From Enchytraeus crypticus (Eukaryota; Annelida; Clitellata; Enchytraeida; Enchytraeidae), in assembly GCA_905160935.1 (NCBI GenBank), contig CAJHZI010000205.1, forward strand, positions 1,225,001 to 1,289,000: a stretch of 64,000 bases of DNA, in the 5' to 3' direction. A program made the position numbers and the translations under genes. Each line of letters begins with the position of its first letter. Position 1 is the stretch's first letter. The notes under the pieces are model-generated. The model saw nothing but the letters and a program-made list of their open reading frames with translations, was not told the DNA's origin and did not search any database. Shown in pieces: positions 10,440-20,195 of the stretch.

Positions 10440-10445
10440 AATAAA
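10440..10445 (+). promoter_or_regulatory. Possible polyadenylation signal
   Basis: AATAAA placed 121 nt after the stop of the candidate terminal exon at 10109-10319. Such hexamers are common in AT-rich DNA, so weight rests on position only. Confidence 0.3.
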
Positions 10446-10734
10446 TCGTCACCGTGTCGTGTCGAGCCAACTGCACGTATAAGACTAAATGTATGAGACT
10501 GCTAAACCAGACTTAAGGAAGGGAATGGGAGACCACTTCTAAAGGCATATTTTCCTAAGTTAAAGATTGAATTAAGGTTAACCTTTGCCTTTACGATGAT
10601 ATCAAATTCTTCCTCCCATTGATCAGCGGAATTCTCTTACTGAGCTTAAAAACAGACTCTGAGCGTGAATATGTGTATTTATTTATTTAAAATCATAACA
10701 TAAATGCAACATGATTTTTTGAATATACATGAAC

Positions 10735-10830
10735 ACAATAATCATCATCATCAGTTCTTTGCGTTTTGAAGAGAACATAGGGCGGCAACATTCCTCCATT
10801 CTTTTCTGTCTTCAGTTTTTTTGTGAGATT
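10735..10830 (-). mobile_element. 3' tail of an RTE/L1-like LINE, (GAT)n ended
   Basis: It shares CATCATCATCAGTT, CTTTGCGTTTTG, AGAACATAGGGCG and ACATTCCTCCATT with the longer copies at 33930 and 56010. The reverse strand is the sense strand and ends in (GAT)n. Only about 95 bp remain. Confidence 0.65.
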
Positions 10831-10987
10831 TATATTCAGGATCGTAAAAAAATATTAGTTCTATGAGTTCCTTACAAAATACTTTGTCTTTGTTTGCCAT
10901 TATATTATACACTAAATATTGTTTAAGATTGTGAAAGATAATAAAATAAACATATAAATATAATCAATATAAAATTATTTAGTATAT

Positions 10988-11807
10988 TGTCAGGGAATTA
11001 TGCCCTGATATTTTGTATAGTAAGATTACTTATATTATTTATACATATTGAAAGTTATATAGTAATATTTAAACTTATTTTTTTATGGTTAAGGAGTTTA
11101 GAGGTTAGTTAAGCTTGACGTCACGAGAGTGGGCGGAGCTAAGGAGTTTGTTTAGAAAAAAGAGGAAGGTGAAGGTCACGAGAGGAAGTGATAGATGAGA
11201 TTCCATGTGTTAGTTTGGATAGAGGTTTAGAAGCATCGAAAGAATTAGACTGTTATAGAACAGTGTTGGATAATCCGTAGGAGATATCCAAGAGTTCAGG
11301 AAAGAGCAAAGAAAGGAGTTCCCGAAGTACAATTAAAGTAAACTAAAGCAGTTATTGAGGAAATAATCAGTTAGCATTTCCATAGTGGAATTTATGTTTT
11401 GACGTTTTAATTAAATAGAGCTAGGTATTGTATTTTCGTTGATTTTATATCATGTAAAGTCGTTTTAGTGTTACGAGTTAAACGTGTATGTGAATATTTC
11501 GGATTCATCATAAGGACAGTCGATTTAAACTTACTTAACTTTTCGTTGATGTTATCTATTTGGATTTGTTCTTTATTTTCTTGATCTGTATTAAATTCGC
11601 GTTTTAGTTTAAATTAAAATAATTAAATATTAAATATCGTGGTCTGTTAGTAAATCCGTGAAAGGTCGGGGTCTTTAGATTAGAGTGTAGTTTAATTACG
11701 AGGTTAGATGCGAATCACTTGAATAGTTCAGTAGGCCTATATTTAAGGGTTTTAGCGTCTGTTTCAGGTGCGGTTAGCCTACTAAGGTAGGACCGACCTT
11801 GACATTG
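10988..11807 (+). repeat. Left 820-bp end repeat of the inverted-LTR element
   Basis: Starts TGTCAGGGAATTATG, where CAGGG and CCCTG can pair as a small hairpin, and ends at GACCTTGACATTG. It carries a promoter-like GC stretch (GAGTGGGCGGAGC near 11125). The same sequence occurs reversed at 13676-14495. Confidence 0.85.
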
Positions 11808-11819
11808 TATAAAGAATTT

Positions 11820-12815
11820 TTTCGGTATGGAACGATCCCAATTCTTCAGTTGTTTCTCTTCACTTACAATATGATGTAGTCCTGTTTTAAGCTCTTGGTT
11901 ATATCTTTCAATGATAGCGTTTCCCTCTGGGTGGTACGGTGTTTATGTTCTGTGCTCAATTCCAAACTTTTCGAAGAACTTCTTTGTTAGTGAAGATATC
12001 ATATTCGTACCGTTATCAGATATAATCACTCTAGGTACGCCGTATGTTGGAAATATGTTTAATAGCGCATCACAGTTCCTTTGCTGATGATGTTTTTAGC
12101 GGTACTGCTATGGTATGCCTTGTTAAACTACAAATTGCTGTCAAAATATATTGATGACCTCTAGAAGATTTATTAGGAAAAGGTCCAATTAAATCGATAT
12201 TAATGATATCAAAAGCTTTGACCCCACGTTCTACAGGCTTAATAGGAATTCTTTCCCTTACTGTCTTTCTAGCTACACTTTGACACGCTTCGCAAGACTT
12301 CACATATTCTTTAATCTGTTTTGACATTCCAGGCCAGAAGAAGTGCCATTCTATCCTTTTCTTATTTTTCTTCTGACCGACATGTACACGCCATATAGAA
12401 TCGTGTGCTGTATATATAATTTTCTGCCTATGTTCTGCTAGAACTACCAGTTGTTTTACTTCCTGACCTCTAACTACCGCTTTCCTATGTAAAAGTTGAT
12501 TGTACTGTCAACGTAAAACTTTCCACTGTCTGATTCTGCTCTTTTCCAATATGCAGATAATGTCTTATAATTTCTTTGAGACAATTTAAACTCAATAGCG
12601 TCTTCTTCATTCATGCTTTCTAATATTTGTATCTTTTGTGGGTCATATTTTCCTTCGGTGTTGTCTTCTTCTGCCGATGTTTTAATTCTATTTACTCCTT
12701 CAATTTTCTCATCTTCGGATATTTTTTCTTGACTTTCAAATACTTCTTTTTGTTCCAGGTCTTCACAATGTTCAACAGTTTGTTCCTGTTCAGGATCTTC
12801 AAAATATCCAAACAC
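11820..12815 (-). CDS. Gypsy-like integrase region of pol (fossil fragment)
   Basis: Part of the 10988-14495 element. Reading leftwards, RNWKTLSAYW-like residues near 12540 (NYKTLSAYWKRA) and the SGKFYV segment match the linker before Gypsy integrase. AHDSIW, FFWPGM and CEACQ (about 12265-12420) form the zinc-binding part. IINIDLIGPFPN near 12190 starts the catalytic core, and further core residues (SDNGTN, YHPEGNA) are readable down to about 11900. In living elements this enzyme joins the cDNA to target DNA. The fragment is not intact. Confidence 0.65.
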
Positions 12816-12829
12816 GAACAGATTTATCC

Positions 12830-13675
12830 GTTAGATCGTAATTATTTAAGAATTTCTTGCACTATTGCAGTATATAATATTTCACTGCTATTTACTTTAC
12901 TCTCTATATACTATATCACAGCTTAATAACTTTCTCGCTCATCATTATCATGAATATTTATAAGTAAATAAGCAATTTCCAATTACCATATGACCAAAAT
13001 CATTCAACATTTACAGTTAATGAGATTGCATACTTCATGTAATTTATATGGTATTTTATATACTCATACACAATTGCAAGATTTAAACTATTTCAATTCT
13101 GATCACGCCTTAATTGTTCTATGGAAATGCCTTCTTCACATTTATATATGGGCTCTTTGATAAACGTGGAATACTATAATATATACACCGATTTCTCACA
13201 CAAAATCGCACTGTTTACTTAACATCCAATTTTATAATTAAAATTGACATTAAATTTCCTTAAATTTCTAATTCTTACGACTAGATGTTTCTACAATATA
13301 TCACGCTATCATAAACTGATCAAATTTAATTATTATACTAGCGTATTAGCTATTAAAAATGTAATCCAACATAAAATATATTATTTACGTATGCAAATAA
13401 CTGGCTCCCTCTGTCGACTGAACTTTATTTAATAAAATATTTACACCTGACTTGAACGTGTTTACCTACCGAAATTATTATTTAAAAATTTATATTCGCT
13501 AGATGGCGAAACTATATAAACGCTTGCTTTTCTAAATCACTGCTAAGCACAAATTTAACACGCCTAAAACACGCACAACTCCTAAACTTTCTAATCCGAA
13601 AATATTAAATATCACACTAAAATAAATCTAAGGGTCCTTTAAAGGTCTAAATATGGTCTATTTTTCTGGGCACCA
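12830..13675. other. Leader-like, non-coding part of the inverted-LTR element
   Basis: AT-rich with no domain on either strand. Next to the right repeat, on the minus strand, lies TGGTGCCCAGAAAA, which looks like a tRNA primer-binding site. This supports reading the right repeat as a 5' LTR. Confidence 0.45.
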
Positions 13676-14495
13676 CAATATCAAGGTCGGTCCTACCTTA
13701 GCAGGCTAACCGCACCTGAAACAGACGCTAAAACCCTTAAATATAGGCCTACTGAACTATTCAAGTGATTCGCATCTAACCTCGTAATTAAACTACACTC
13801 TAATCTAAAGACCCCGACCTTTCACGGATTTACTAACAGACCACGATATTTAATATTTAATTATTTTAATTTAAACTAAAACGCGAATTTAATACAGATC
13901 AAGAAAATAAAGAACAAATCCAAATAGATAACATCAACGAAAAGTTAAGTAAGTTTAAATCGACTGTCCTTATGATGAATCCGAAATATTCACATACACG
14001 TTTAACTCGTAACACTAAAACGACTTTACATGATATAAAATCAACGAAAATACAATACCTAGCTCTATTTAATTAAAACGTCAAAACATAAATTCCACTA
14101 TGGAAATGCTAACTGATTATTTCCTCAATAACTGCTTTAGTTTACTTTAATTGTACTTCGGGAACTCCTTTCTTTGCTCTTTCCTGAACTCTTGGATATC
14201 TCCTACGGATTATCCAACACTGTTCTATAACAGTCTAATTCTTTCGATCCTTCTAAACCTCTATCCAAACTAACCCGAGGAATCTCATCTGTACTTCCTC
14301 TCGTGACCTTCACCTTCCTCTTTTTTCTAAACAAACTCCTTAGCTCCGCCCACTCTCGTGACGTCAAGCTTAACTAACCTCTGAACTCCTTAACAATAAA
14401 AAATTAAGTTTAAATAATACTATATAACTTTCAATATATATTAATTATATAAGTAATCTTACTATACAAAAGTATCAGGGCATAATTCCCTGACA
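13676..14495 (-). repeat. Right 820-bp end repeat of the inverted-LTR element
   Basis: Reverse complement of 10988-11807, ending CCCTGACA at 14495. Its length equals that of the left repeat. A primer-site-like sequence follows directly on its inner side. Confidence 0.85.
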
Positions 14496-14514
14496 TATAT
14501 AGTGCATTGTAATT

Positions 14515-15545
14515 GTATTTCCAGCACAGTATTTGATGATACTGCTGTATGCTTACATCTACCCTTGATGTAGTTCACTCCTGGTTTTGCGCTAAGCGGC
14601 CTGTTGTCAATCCTTCAAAAACGGAATACCTTCTCATAGGCACCCCACAGCAGCGTCATAAAATAACTAGCTCCACCATAGCATTTAAAGATATCCCCTT
14701 AATACCGACAGATTCTGCACGTAACCTTGGTGTAATTTTTTATTCAAATTTAAACTTTAAAAGTCATATTCAGCAGTCTGTCGTTCTTCTTCTTTCCATG
14801 TCCGTTAATTACGCCAAATTCGTAAATCCCTTGATATTAATTCCGCCACTCTATTAGCTAATGCGCTTATCCACTCCAGACTAGATTGCTGTAACTCCCT
14901 GCTGAATGATCTCCCGAAGACCTCTCTAATTCGTCTCCGGCACGTACAAAATTCTCTTTCTCGAGTCGTCTGTAATGTAAAAATACTCAAATCCCACACC
15001 TCTTCGCTTCTTAAGAAACTGCACTGGCTACCAGTCTCCGAACGAATAAAATTCAAGATACCTTTCTTGACTTTCTAAGGTTTAAATTATGGTAAACCAT
15101 CCTATCTATCTGATCTTTTGTCAATCTATCAACCCTCTCGTAGTCTTCGTTCCTCTAGTAAAACCTTCTCACTGTACCAAATATTAAATCTGCCACGGGC
15201 AGACGCTCCTTCATGTTTTCTGCTCCGACAATATGGAACTCTCCGCCACAAGATCTTCAATCATGTAATTGTATTGTTACTTTCCTTGGCAAGCTAAAAA
15301 CCCATCTCTTTCCGCCATAGGTCTTAATTTTGACCCGATTGCCATGGATCTTGGACTTGAACTGTTTTGATCTCACTTTCTCGTATGGTCTCTGTGTACC
15401 CAGTCGTCATCGTGTGTTGTTTTGGCGTCTGTTTGTGTAAAGTTCGCAAGAAACGTCCCTGACATTGATTTATGGCGAGAAACCAGACATTAAATTCTTA
15501 TTGATTGATTGATTGATTGATTAATTGATTGATTGATTGATTGAT
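14515..15545 (+). mobile_element. CR1-like LINE, 3' half with 3' UTR
   Basis: The first open part (14549-14857) reads VNPSKTEYLLIGTP, SARNLGVIF and FKSHIQQ, the palm/thumb end of a CR1/L2-group RT. Further pieces, in shifted frames, read LDCCNSLLND near 14880, LKKLHWLPVSERIKFK near 15010 and PSRSLRSSSKT near 15130. A 3' UTR (15340-15500) follows and ends in (GATT)n. The endonuclease and RT catalytic motifs are missing because the copy is 5' truncated. Several frame changes are present. The same 3' UTR stands alone at 7190-7396. Confidence 0.75.
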
Positions 15546-15559
15546 GCGTATGATTTGAA

Positions 15560-16385
15560 ATTATGATTTATGATTTGAAAGCGTTGAATTTTATGAAAGT
15601 GTCATCCTAGATTGTAGCTAAACTAGGGCAAGTGATCAATGAGGGCATGCCTAGACAGAAAGGAGAAGAGGGGAGATTCAAGATGGAATAGTGTCAACAA
15701 CGATATAAAACGTGCCACATTGTAAAGAGATTTACTAGAATTGAAGAATCTCAGTGTTTGCCTAATGCAAGAGTAATTCGAAGAGATCGTTCAGTAGAAC
15801 TGATTGTAGGTCATAGAACTGTCGATGTAAAAAGAGTTAACTGTAGATGAAACATTCTTCCCAGTTTTGACTGGGAAGAGTGTTCTACTGATATATTCTG
15901 ACAAGGATTATATTAGAAGGAATTCTAGTGGGCGAGTAGACGTGAGGAAAGTAAAGTGTAGAGGAATTTGTGCTCGAGAGCGTAGTAGTAATGTGTGTAT
16001 CGATAGTAATTGTGCTTCATATGAAGTCCTTTCTTTTGAATTATTTAAAATGAACCGATGGCGTTAAAAAATATAATTTTAAGTTCTACGAATTTCGCTT
16101 ACTCGTACTATTTAAAATGATTTTAATTTTGGTTCAATTGCATAACTGCATAACCTTTTATTTCTTATAATATTAAATTAATTTTAATTTAATACAGTCG
16201 TTGGATTCATAAGATTAGAAGGTTATCTAGATTCAGTCAAAATTCGGATTTCAATAAAATTATTAAAGTCAAATTATTGGTAATTTAAGCCTTGGAACAT
16301 TTTTTATCTCTGGATCTCATTTTACCTCAGATAAATTTGTAGAATCAGGTCTTAACAGGCATTCTAATTAAAAATTGCAAACTTC
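15560..16385. other. Unassigned region with one short plus-strand ORF
   Basis: A 66-codon frame at 15867-16067 (KDYIRRNSSGRVDVRK) has no recognised relatives. The segment around 15575-15610 resembles 42590-42640 (GTGTCATCCTAG against GTGTTATCCTAG), hinting at an old dispersed repeat. Nothing else is supported. Confidence 0.35.
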
Positions 16386-16387
16386 GA

Positions 16388-16835
16388 TAGATTTTCTGAT
16401 CATAAAGCCCTCTTAAAAGATCCTACTGATTTAAAGTTTAACTTATTCACCGACAAGAAATTTCTGACCTTTGTTGTCCAGTAGAAATGTAGCGTAGAGT
16501 AGAATAACGACGGGCGGGTTGGAGGATTGAATGGGAGATTTTGCCCTCTTGTGTTGGAGGTGAGAGGAATAAGAAATTTGTCGGAATTAAAATGTATTAA
16601 ATTGTTTACAATTTTCAAGTATTGTTAAATTAATCGCCGAAGCTAAAGAGATTGTAAGCTGCAATGAGCTCGGAATAGGATACGTTAGGATCCAACTTCA
16701 GAGTTTTTGTAAAGGACCGTTGGACCGACGAGTGCCTACTGATATGCCTGAAAAGGTAGAAGGCGACCTGACTCCATGCAGAACAATATTCTATGAGCGG
16801 CAGAACGTATGTCTCTAACGCCAACACTAGCATGC
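16388..16835 (-). mobile_element. Jockey/CR1-like LINE, C-terminal fragment
   Basis: Minus-strand frames give VLPLIEYCSAWS, VQRSFTKTL, SYSELIAAYNLFSF and then IVNNLIHFNSDKFL, TRGQNLPFNPPTRPS and SFKRAL. This is the standard end of ORF2 in Jockey/CR1-group LINEs. At least one frame change splits it near 16625. RT catalytic parts are absent. Confidence 0.65.
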
Positions 16836-16865
16836 TGACATCACCGCATGTAAAATAGAGAAGGG

Positions 16866-17005
16866 AACAGAACCGAACGTGAACCGAAACATAGAATCTT
16901 AATTTTAACCGAACTGAACCCGAATTTTGACTCAGGTCTAACCCGAATCGAACCAAAATCCTAACTCTGGTCAAGCCGAAAAGAACCAAACTCACCTTCG
17001 CCAGT
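16866..17005. repeat. Degenerate GAACCGAA-type repeats
   Basis: Imperfect GAACC/CCGAA units recur at roughly 10-25 bp spacing (GAACCGAAC, GAACCCGAA, GAATCGAACC, GAACCAAA). It looks like a decayed minisatellite abutting the LINE fragment to the left. Confidence 0.5.
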
Positions 17006-17714
17006 TTAGCCCTAAGCTCATGCTATCATTTCACTACTTTGTAAAGCCTGCATTAAAATATTAATAAAATATTTGGCGATATCTAAAGATCGTAGAGGCA
17101 ATAAAAGTACATAATTATATTAGATATTCAAAACAAGCAGTTTATTATCTCATGCGTCAAGTATCTTTTTAAAGATAATAAATAATCGCATTCAGTCGAA
17201 AGCGGATATGATGCTGAGAAAGACAAAGTTTGGTTTTAGGAAAGGATGCAGCCAAGAGAAGCAACAGGGGTAATTCGGGTCCTTTGTGAAAGAAGCTTAG
17301 AATATGTAAATGACGTTGTTGTATTTTATGTGGACTTTGAGAAGGCCTTTGACGGGATGATTGGATAACGATGATATCTTGAAAAGAATAGGAATTGACT
17401 GGAGAGATAGAAGACTAATTTTAGACTTGTACATGAATCAAAGAGCAGTAATCAAAATCCAACAAGAATACTCAGAGGAAGGTGAAATGGTACCTGGAGT
17501 AAGACAAGGATGTAGCTTTTCTCCGCTGCAGTTTAATATTTATATGTAAGCTGAGGCATGGTGGAGGAACACATAGAAGAAGGAATAAAAGTAGGAGGAA
17601 AATAGTTGCAAGATTTACGATTTGCAGATGATCAAGGAATGGTAGCGGGCAGCGAGACTGGAAATTCTGGAATACAGACGATAATGGATAGTCTAAATGA
17701 TGCAGCAATGAAAT

Positions 17715-17987
17715 CATCATCATCATCATCCCATGAATCCCAGTTTAACCAGGGTCGCCATACAAGTAGACTGTCTCAAATCCTCTCTGCCCTACACAAC
17801 CTCACCAGCCAATCCCCTATTAGAGACTTTTGCAGTCGTTAAAATTTCGTAGCGATCTCTGGAGCCTTGGCGCACACTAACCGAATGACCTTTTTGACGT
17901 TGGCATGTTAGTGCTCTAGTCGCCTTCTACGACACGTGCAGTCACCGGTTGGTCAATACTTCAAACAATCCAGGCAGAACACGGGGA
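17715..17987 (-). mobile_element. Nested LINE 3' tail insertion with target duplication
   Basis: A 273-bp insert into the RTE-like LINE, flanked by GATGCAGCAATGAAAT (17699-17714) and GATACAGCATTGAAAT (17988-18003), a 16-bp imperfect duplication. It begins with (ATC)n, meaning a (GAT)n tail on the minus strand. It matches the LINE tail at 61855-61960 (CCCAGTTTAACCAGGGTCG against CCCAGTATAACCAGAGTCG). Confidence 0.8.
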
Positions 17988-18574
17988 GATACAGCATTGA
18001 AATATGGATTGAAAATTAACATCAAAAAGACAAAAGTGGTGAGAGTGTCCTCGAATAGAGGTGAAGTTAATATTACAATAAATTGTACGAAATTGGAACA
18101 GATAAGGAGTTTCAAATACTTAGATCATATAATATCAGATGATGGGAAATGCGAGACTGAAATTTTGCAGTAGGATTGCAAAAGCAAAAGAGGCTTTCGG
18201 TAATTGGAAAGAGCTTTTAACAAAAATTCTAAAGAAAGTCACAAAAATTAAGAAATTGAAATCCTTGGTATGAACCACGTTATGGTATGGATGTGTAACA
18301 TGGACCTTATGGAAGGAAGATATCAGGAAACTAGAGATATTGGAAGTGTGGATATGGGGAAGAATGGAAATGATTAGCGGGACTTACAGGTTACAAACGA
18401 AGTAGTTCTGTGGAGAGTTCGTACAGATAGACAGTTGATAAATGCATTAAGAAATAAGAAGAAGAGCTGGATAGGACACATTCTAACGGGGGAAAGACAA
18501 CTGAAAGGGTCGTCGAAGGCAGACGCGAAGGAAATAAAGGCAGAGGCAGGCCGAGATTAAGAATGTTAGATAAT

Positions 18575-18834
18575 TTAATTTGTTTGGGTAAACAGGATTG
18601 TTTTCTCAGGGAATGACGCCCCTGTCCAGTAAATGTTAGTCGAGGCTGAGGAAGGCATTGGGGGCCCACCTCGTCATAAGCAAAGTCCCCCGAGAATAAT
18701 GGTATGTCGGGGGGAGTGTTGAGTGTAGTTTGGAGATCCGCTCGTGTGTGGGCGTGGGGGGGGAGCGGGAGATGGCATTGGGTGGGGGCGTTATGTACCG
18801 TGGACCTGCCGGCAGGCAATGCACAAGGAGAGGG
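18575..18834 (+). mobile_element. Nested SINE-like repeat with an RTE-like tail
   Basis: The head GGTAAACAGGATTG through GGGGGCCCACCTCGTC also occurs at 30548-30670 and 50088-50150. From about 18726 it turns into a strongly diverged copy of the RTE-like 3' UTR (TTATGTACCGTGGACC against TTATATACCATGGACC). This insertion splits the host LINE between 18574 and 18835. A SINE sharing the tail of its partner LINE is a known arrangement. The 3' part shows a marked A-to-G bias. Confidence 0.6.
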
Positions 18835-19167
18835 ATGATTTAAAGATCCACGCATATGTGGACATGAATAGGGAATGGAGGACAGAGCTGAGTGTGAATT
18901 GAACCGAGTGTGAATTAATATATCCTTGGGCCTGCGTGTCATATAGCTGTACATACATATTAATTTACACACGGTTTTTAACTTAACAACCGTGGACAGA
19001 CTCTTTAATTAGTTTACGGCTTCATCCAAGAATCGAGTGAAGCCGGACCACTGTATAATAAAAGTATCTAACTATCAGATTACACACGGATGTTAACTAA
19101 ACAGCCGTGTACAATCTCTTTAATTGATTTACGGCTTTACCAAAGAATAATATGAGTGAAGCCGTAC

Positions 19168-19175
<8 letters not shown>

Positions 19176-19246
<71 letters not shown>

Positions 19247-19285
19247 ATATATATATAATATAATAATATCTATTATATATATATA

Positions 19286-19320
<35 letters not shown>
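19176..19320. repeat. (TA)n tract
   Basis: Nearly pure TA with a few TAATA and TCTA interruptions. It marks the left edge of the insertion in the 5' LTR. Confidence 0.95.
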
Positions 19321-19322
<2 letters not shown>

Positions 19323-19329
19323 TCCTTCT

Positions 19330-19694
19330 TCTTCAGTGCACTGCCAAGTGGCAGGTTTAAGGTACATATTCATACTCAAAGTCTGTTATCTCGCGCCATA
19401 AGAGCTCTCCTTAGGTCAACAAGTTAATCCCGTCACAAAGTCTATGCCTTATCCATACCTTATGTAGCCTATAGCTTGGGAAAAAATGGCTTCTGAGGTG
19501 GTTTCCCGTTGGTTTCCTCAGTTAGGTGGATTAATTACTATTCAATCCTGGGGGGAAAATTTCATGATGAGGTGGGTCCCCTCTTGCCATCATCAGCTCC
19601 TGCCTTTAGTCGCCTCTTACGTAGTACACGCGGCAGATTGTTTGCGGTTGCCCAATTCTGCAGTGGTCCAACCACACCCAAGCACTTCACAGTG

Positions 19695-19695
<1 letters not shown>
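19330..19695 (+). repeat. Dispersed repeat Y (GCACTGCCAAGTGGCAGG type)
   Basis: The segment GCACTGCCAAGTGGCAG, GTACATATTCATACTC, AGTCTATGCCTTATCC and GGCTTCTGAGGTGG recurs reversed at 57105-57312 and in part at 40855-40990. Near 19540-19590 it also carries a reversed piece of the SINE head found at 18670 (GATGAGGTGGGTCCC). Family class unknown; probably a LINE-tail-derived SINE. It sits between two (TA)n tracts. Confidence 0.6.

Positions 19696-19758
<63 letters not shown>
19696..19758. repeat. (TA)n tract
   Basis: Pure TA of about 60 bp marking the right edge of the insertion in the 5' LTR. Confidence 0.95.
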
Positions 19759-19762
<4 letters not shown>

Positions 19763-20195
19763 TCTTTAATCACAATTTATGTAAATGTAGATATGTAAAT
19801 GAAGCCCTTTAATCTTGTTAAAACGGGGTTGCTGGACAACAGGGGTTATGCTTGTTGTTGGTTATATAAGGACCGTGTGTTCATATATTCTTCAGCTGTT
19901 GAGATTCGAATAAAGTGCTCTATCGTACATATCTTGTGTTTTCGATTTACTCGCTGACTTAGGAATTCGTACAGCATTACATGGCGCAGTCAACAAAACT
20001 CTAAAGAGTCTATCCGCAGTATTCCATTATATATTAGCGCATAAAGCTGTATAGTAGCAAGACTTGTTCTAAATAATTATAGAAATACGTAATTATAACA
20101 TTAAACAGACAATAGTAAAAGTATATAATAGTATTTAAATAATAGCTTATCCAATTCAATACATAATCGTATTCAATTAAATACATAAACAGAAA

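Larger units (their letters stand above)
10988..14495 (-). mobile_element. Gypsy-type retrovirus-like element with inverted end repeats (fossil)
   Basis: A 3508-bp unit bounded by TGTCAGGGAATTATG and its reverse complement, with TATAT flanking both ends (10983-10987 and 14496-14500). Its ends are two 820-bp repeats (10988-11807 and 13676-14495) in opposite orientation and similar enough by eye to suggest recent origin. Inside, on the minus strand, lies the C-terminal part of a Ty3/Gypsy-like pol with an integrase zinc-binding region and core. An approximately 830-bp leader-like stretch without coding potential separates it from the right repeat. No gag, protease or RT is seen, so the element is broken. 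Inverted rather than direct LTRs are not normal for this family. Alternatives are a Ginger-like DNA transposon, whose transposase resembles Gypsy integrase, or a rearranged LTR pair. Confidence 0.65.
17180..18885 (+). mobile_element. RTE-like LINE, RT to 3' end, with two nested insertions
   Basis: Frames read FGFRKGCS, YVDFEKAFDG near 17335, IDWRDRRLIL, VRQGCSFSPL, FADDQGMVAG near 17625, IKKTKVVRVS and FKYLDHIISDDG, followed by the WIGHIL-type C-terminus near 18470. This matches the copies at 34565, 43335, 55540 and 62290. RT motifs A and C are recognisable. Stops and frame changes make it inactive. It is interrupted at 17715-17987 and 18575-18834; the CATATGTGGACATG tail resumes at 18850. 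The clade is tentative: RTE-like by palm motifs, but the 3' UTR with CCATGGACCTGCC is a local family trait. Confidence 0.7.
18970..19981 (+). repeat. 5' LTR of the Gypsy-type element, with an insertion
   Basis: The left part contains an approximately 125-bp tandem duplication (CACACGG ... TTTACGGCTTC twice). The right part (19759-19981) carries GGTTATATAAGG, a TATA-type promoter, and AATAAAGTGCTC, a poly(A) signal. A (TA)n-bounded repeat occupies 19176-19757. Confidence 0.75.

Noticed and set aside
10988-14495. Polinton/Maverick element suggested by inverted ends plus integrase
   Set aside because: The unit is 3.5 kb, the integrase is Gypsy-like with a preceding pol linker, and no DNA polymerase, ATPase or capsid-type frame is present.
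19152-19427. Open frames made of repeated Tyr-Ile codons (also at 26709, 29515, 30304, 49874, 50044)
   Set aside because: They are translations of (TA)n microsatellites, not proteins.
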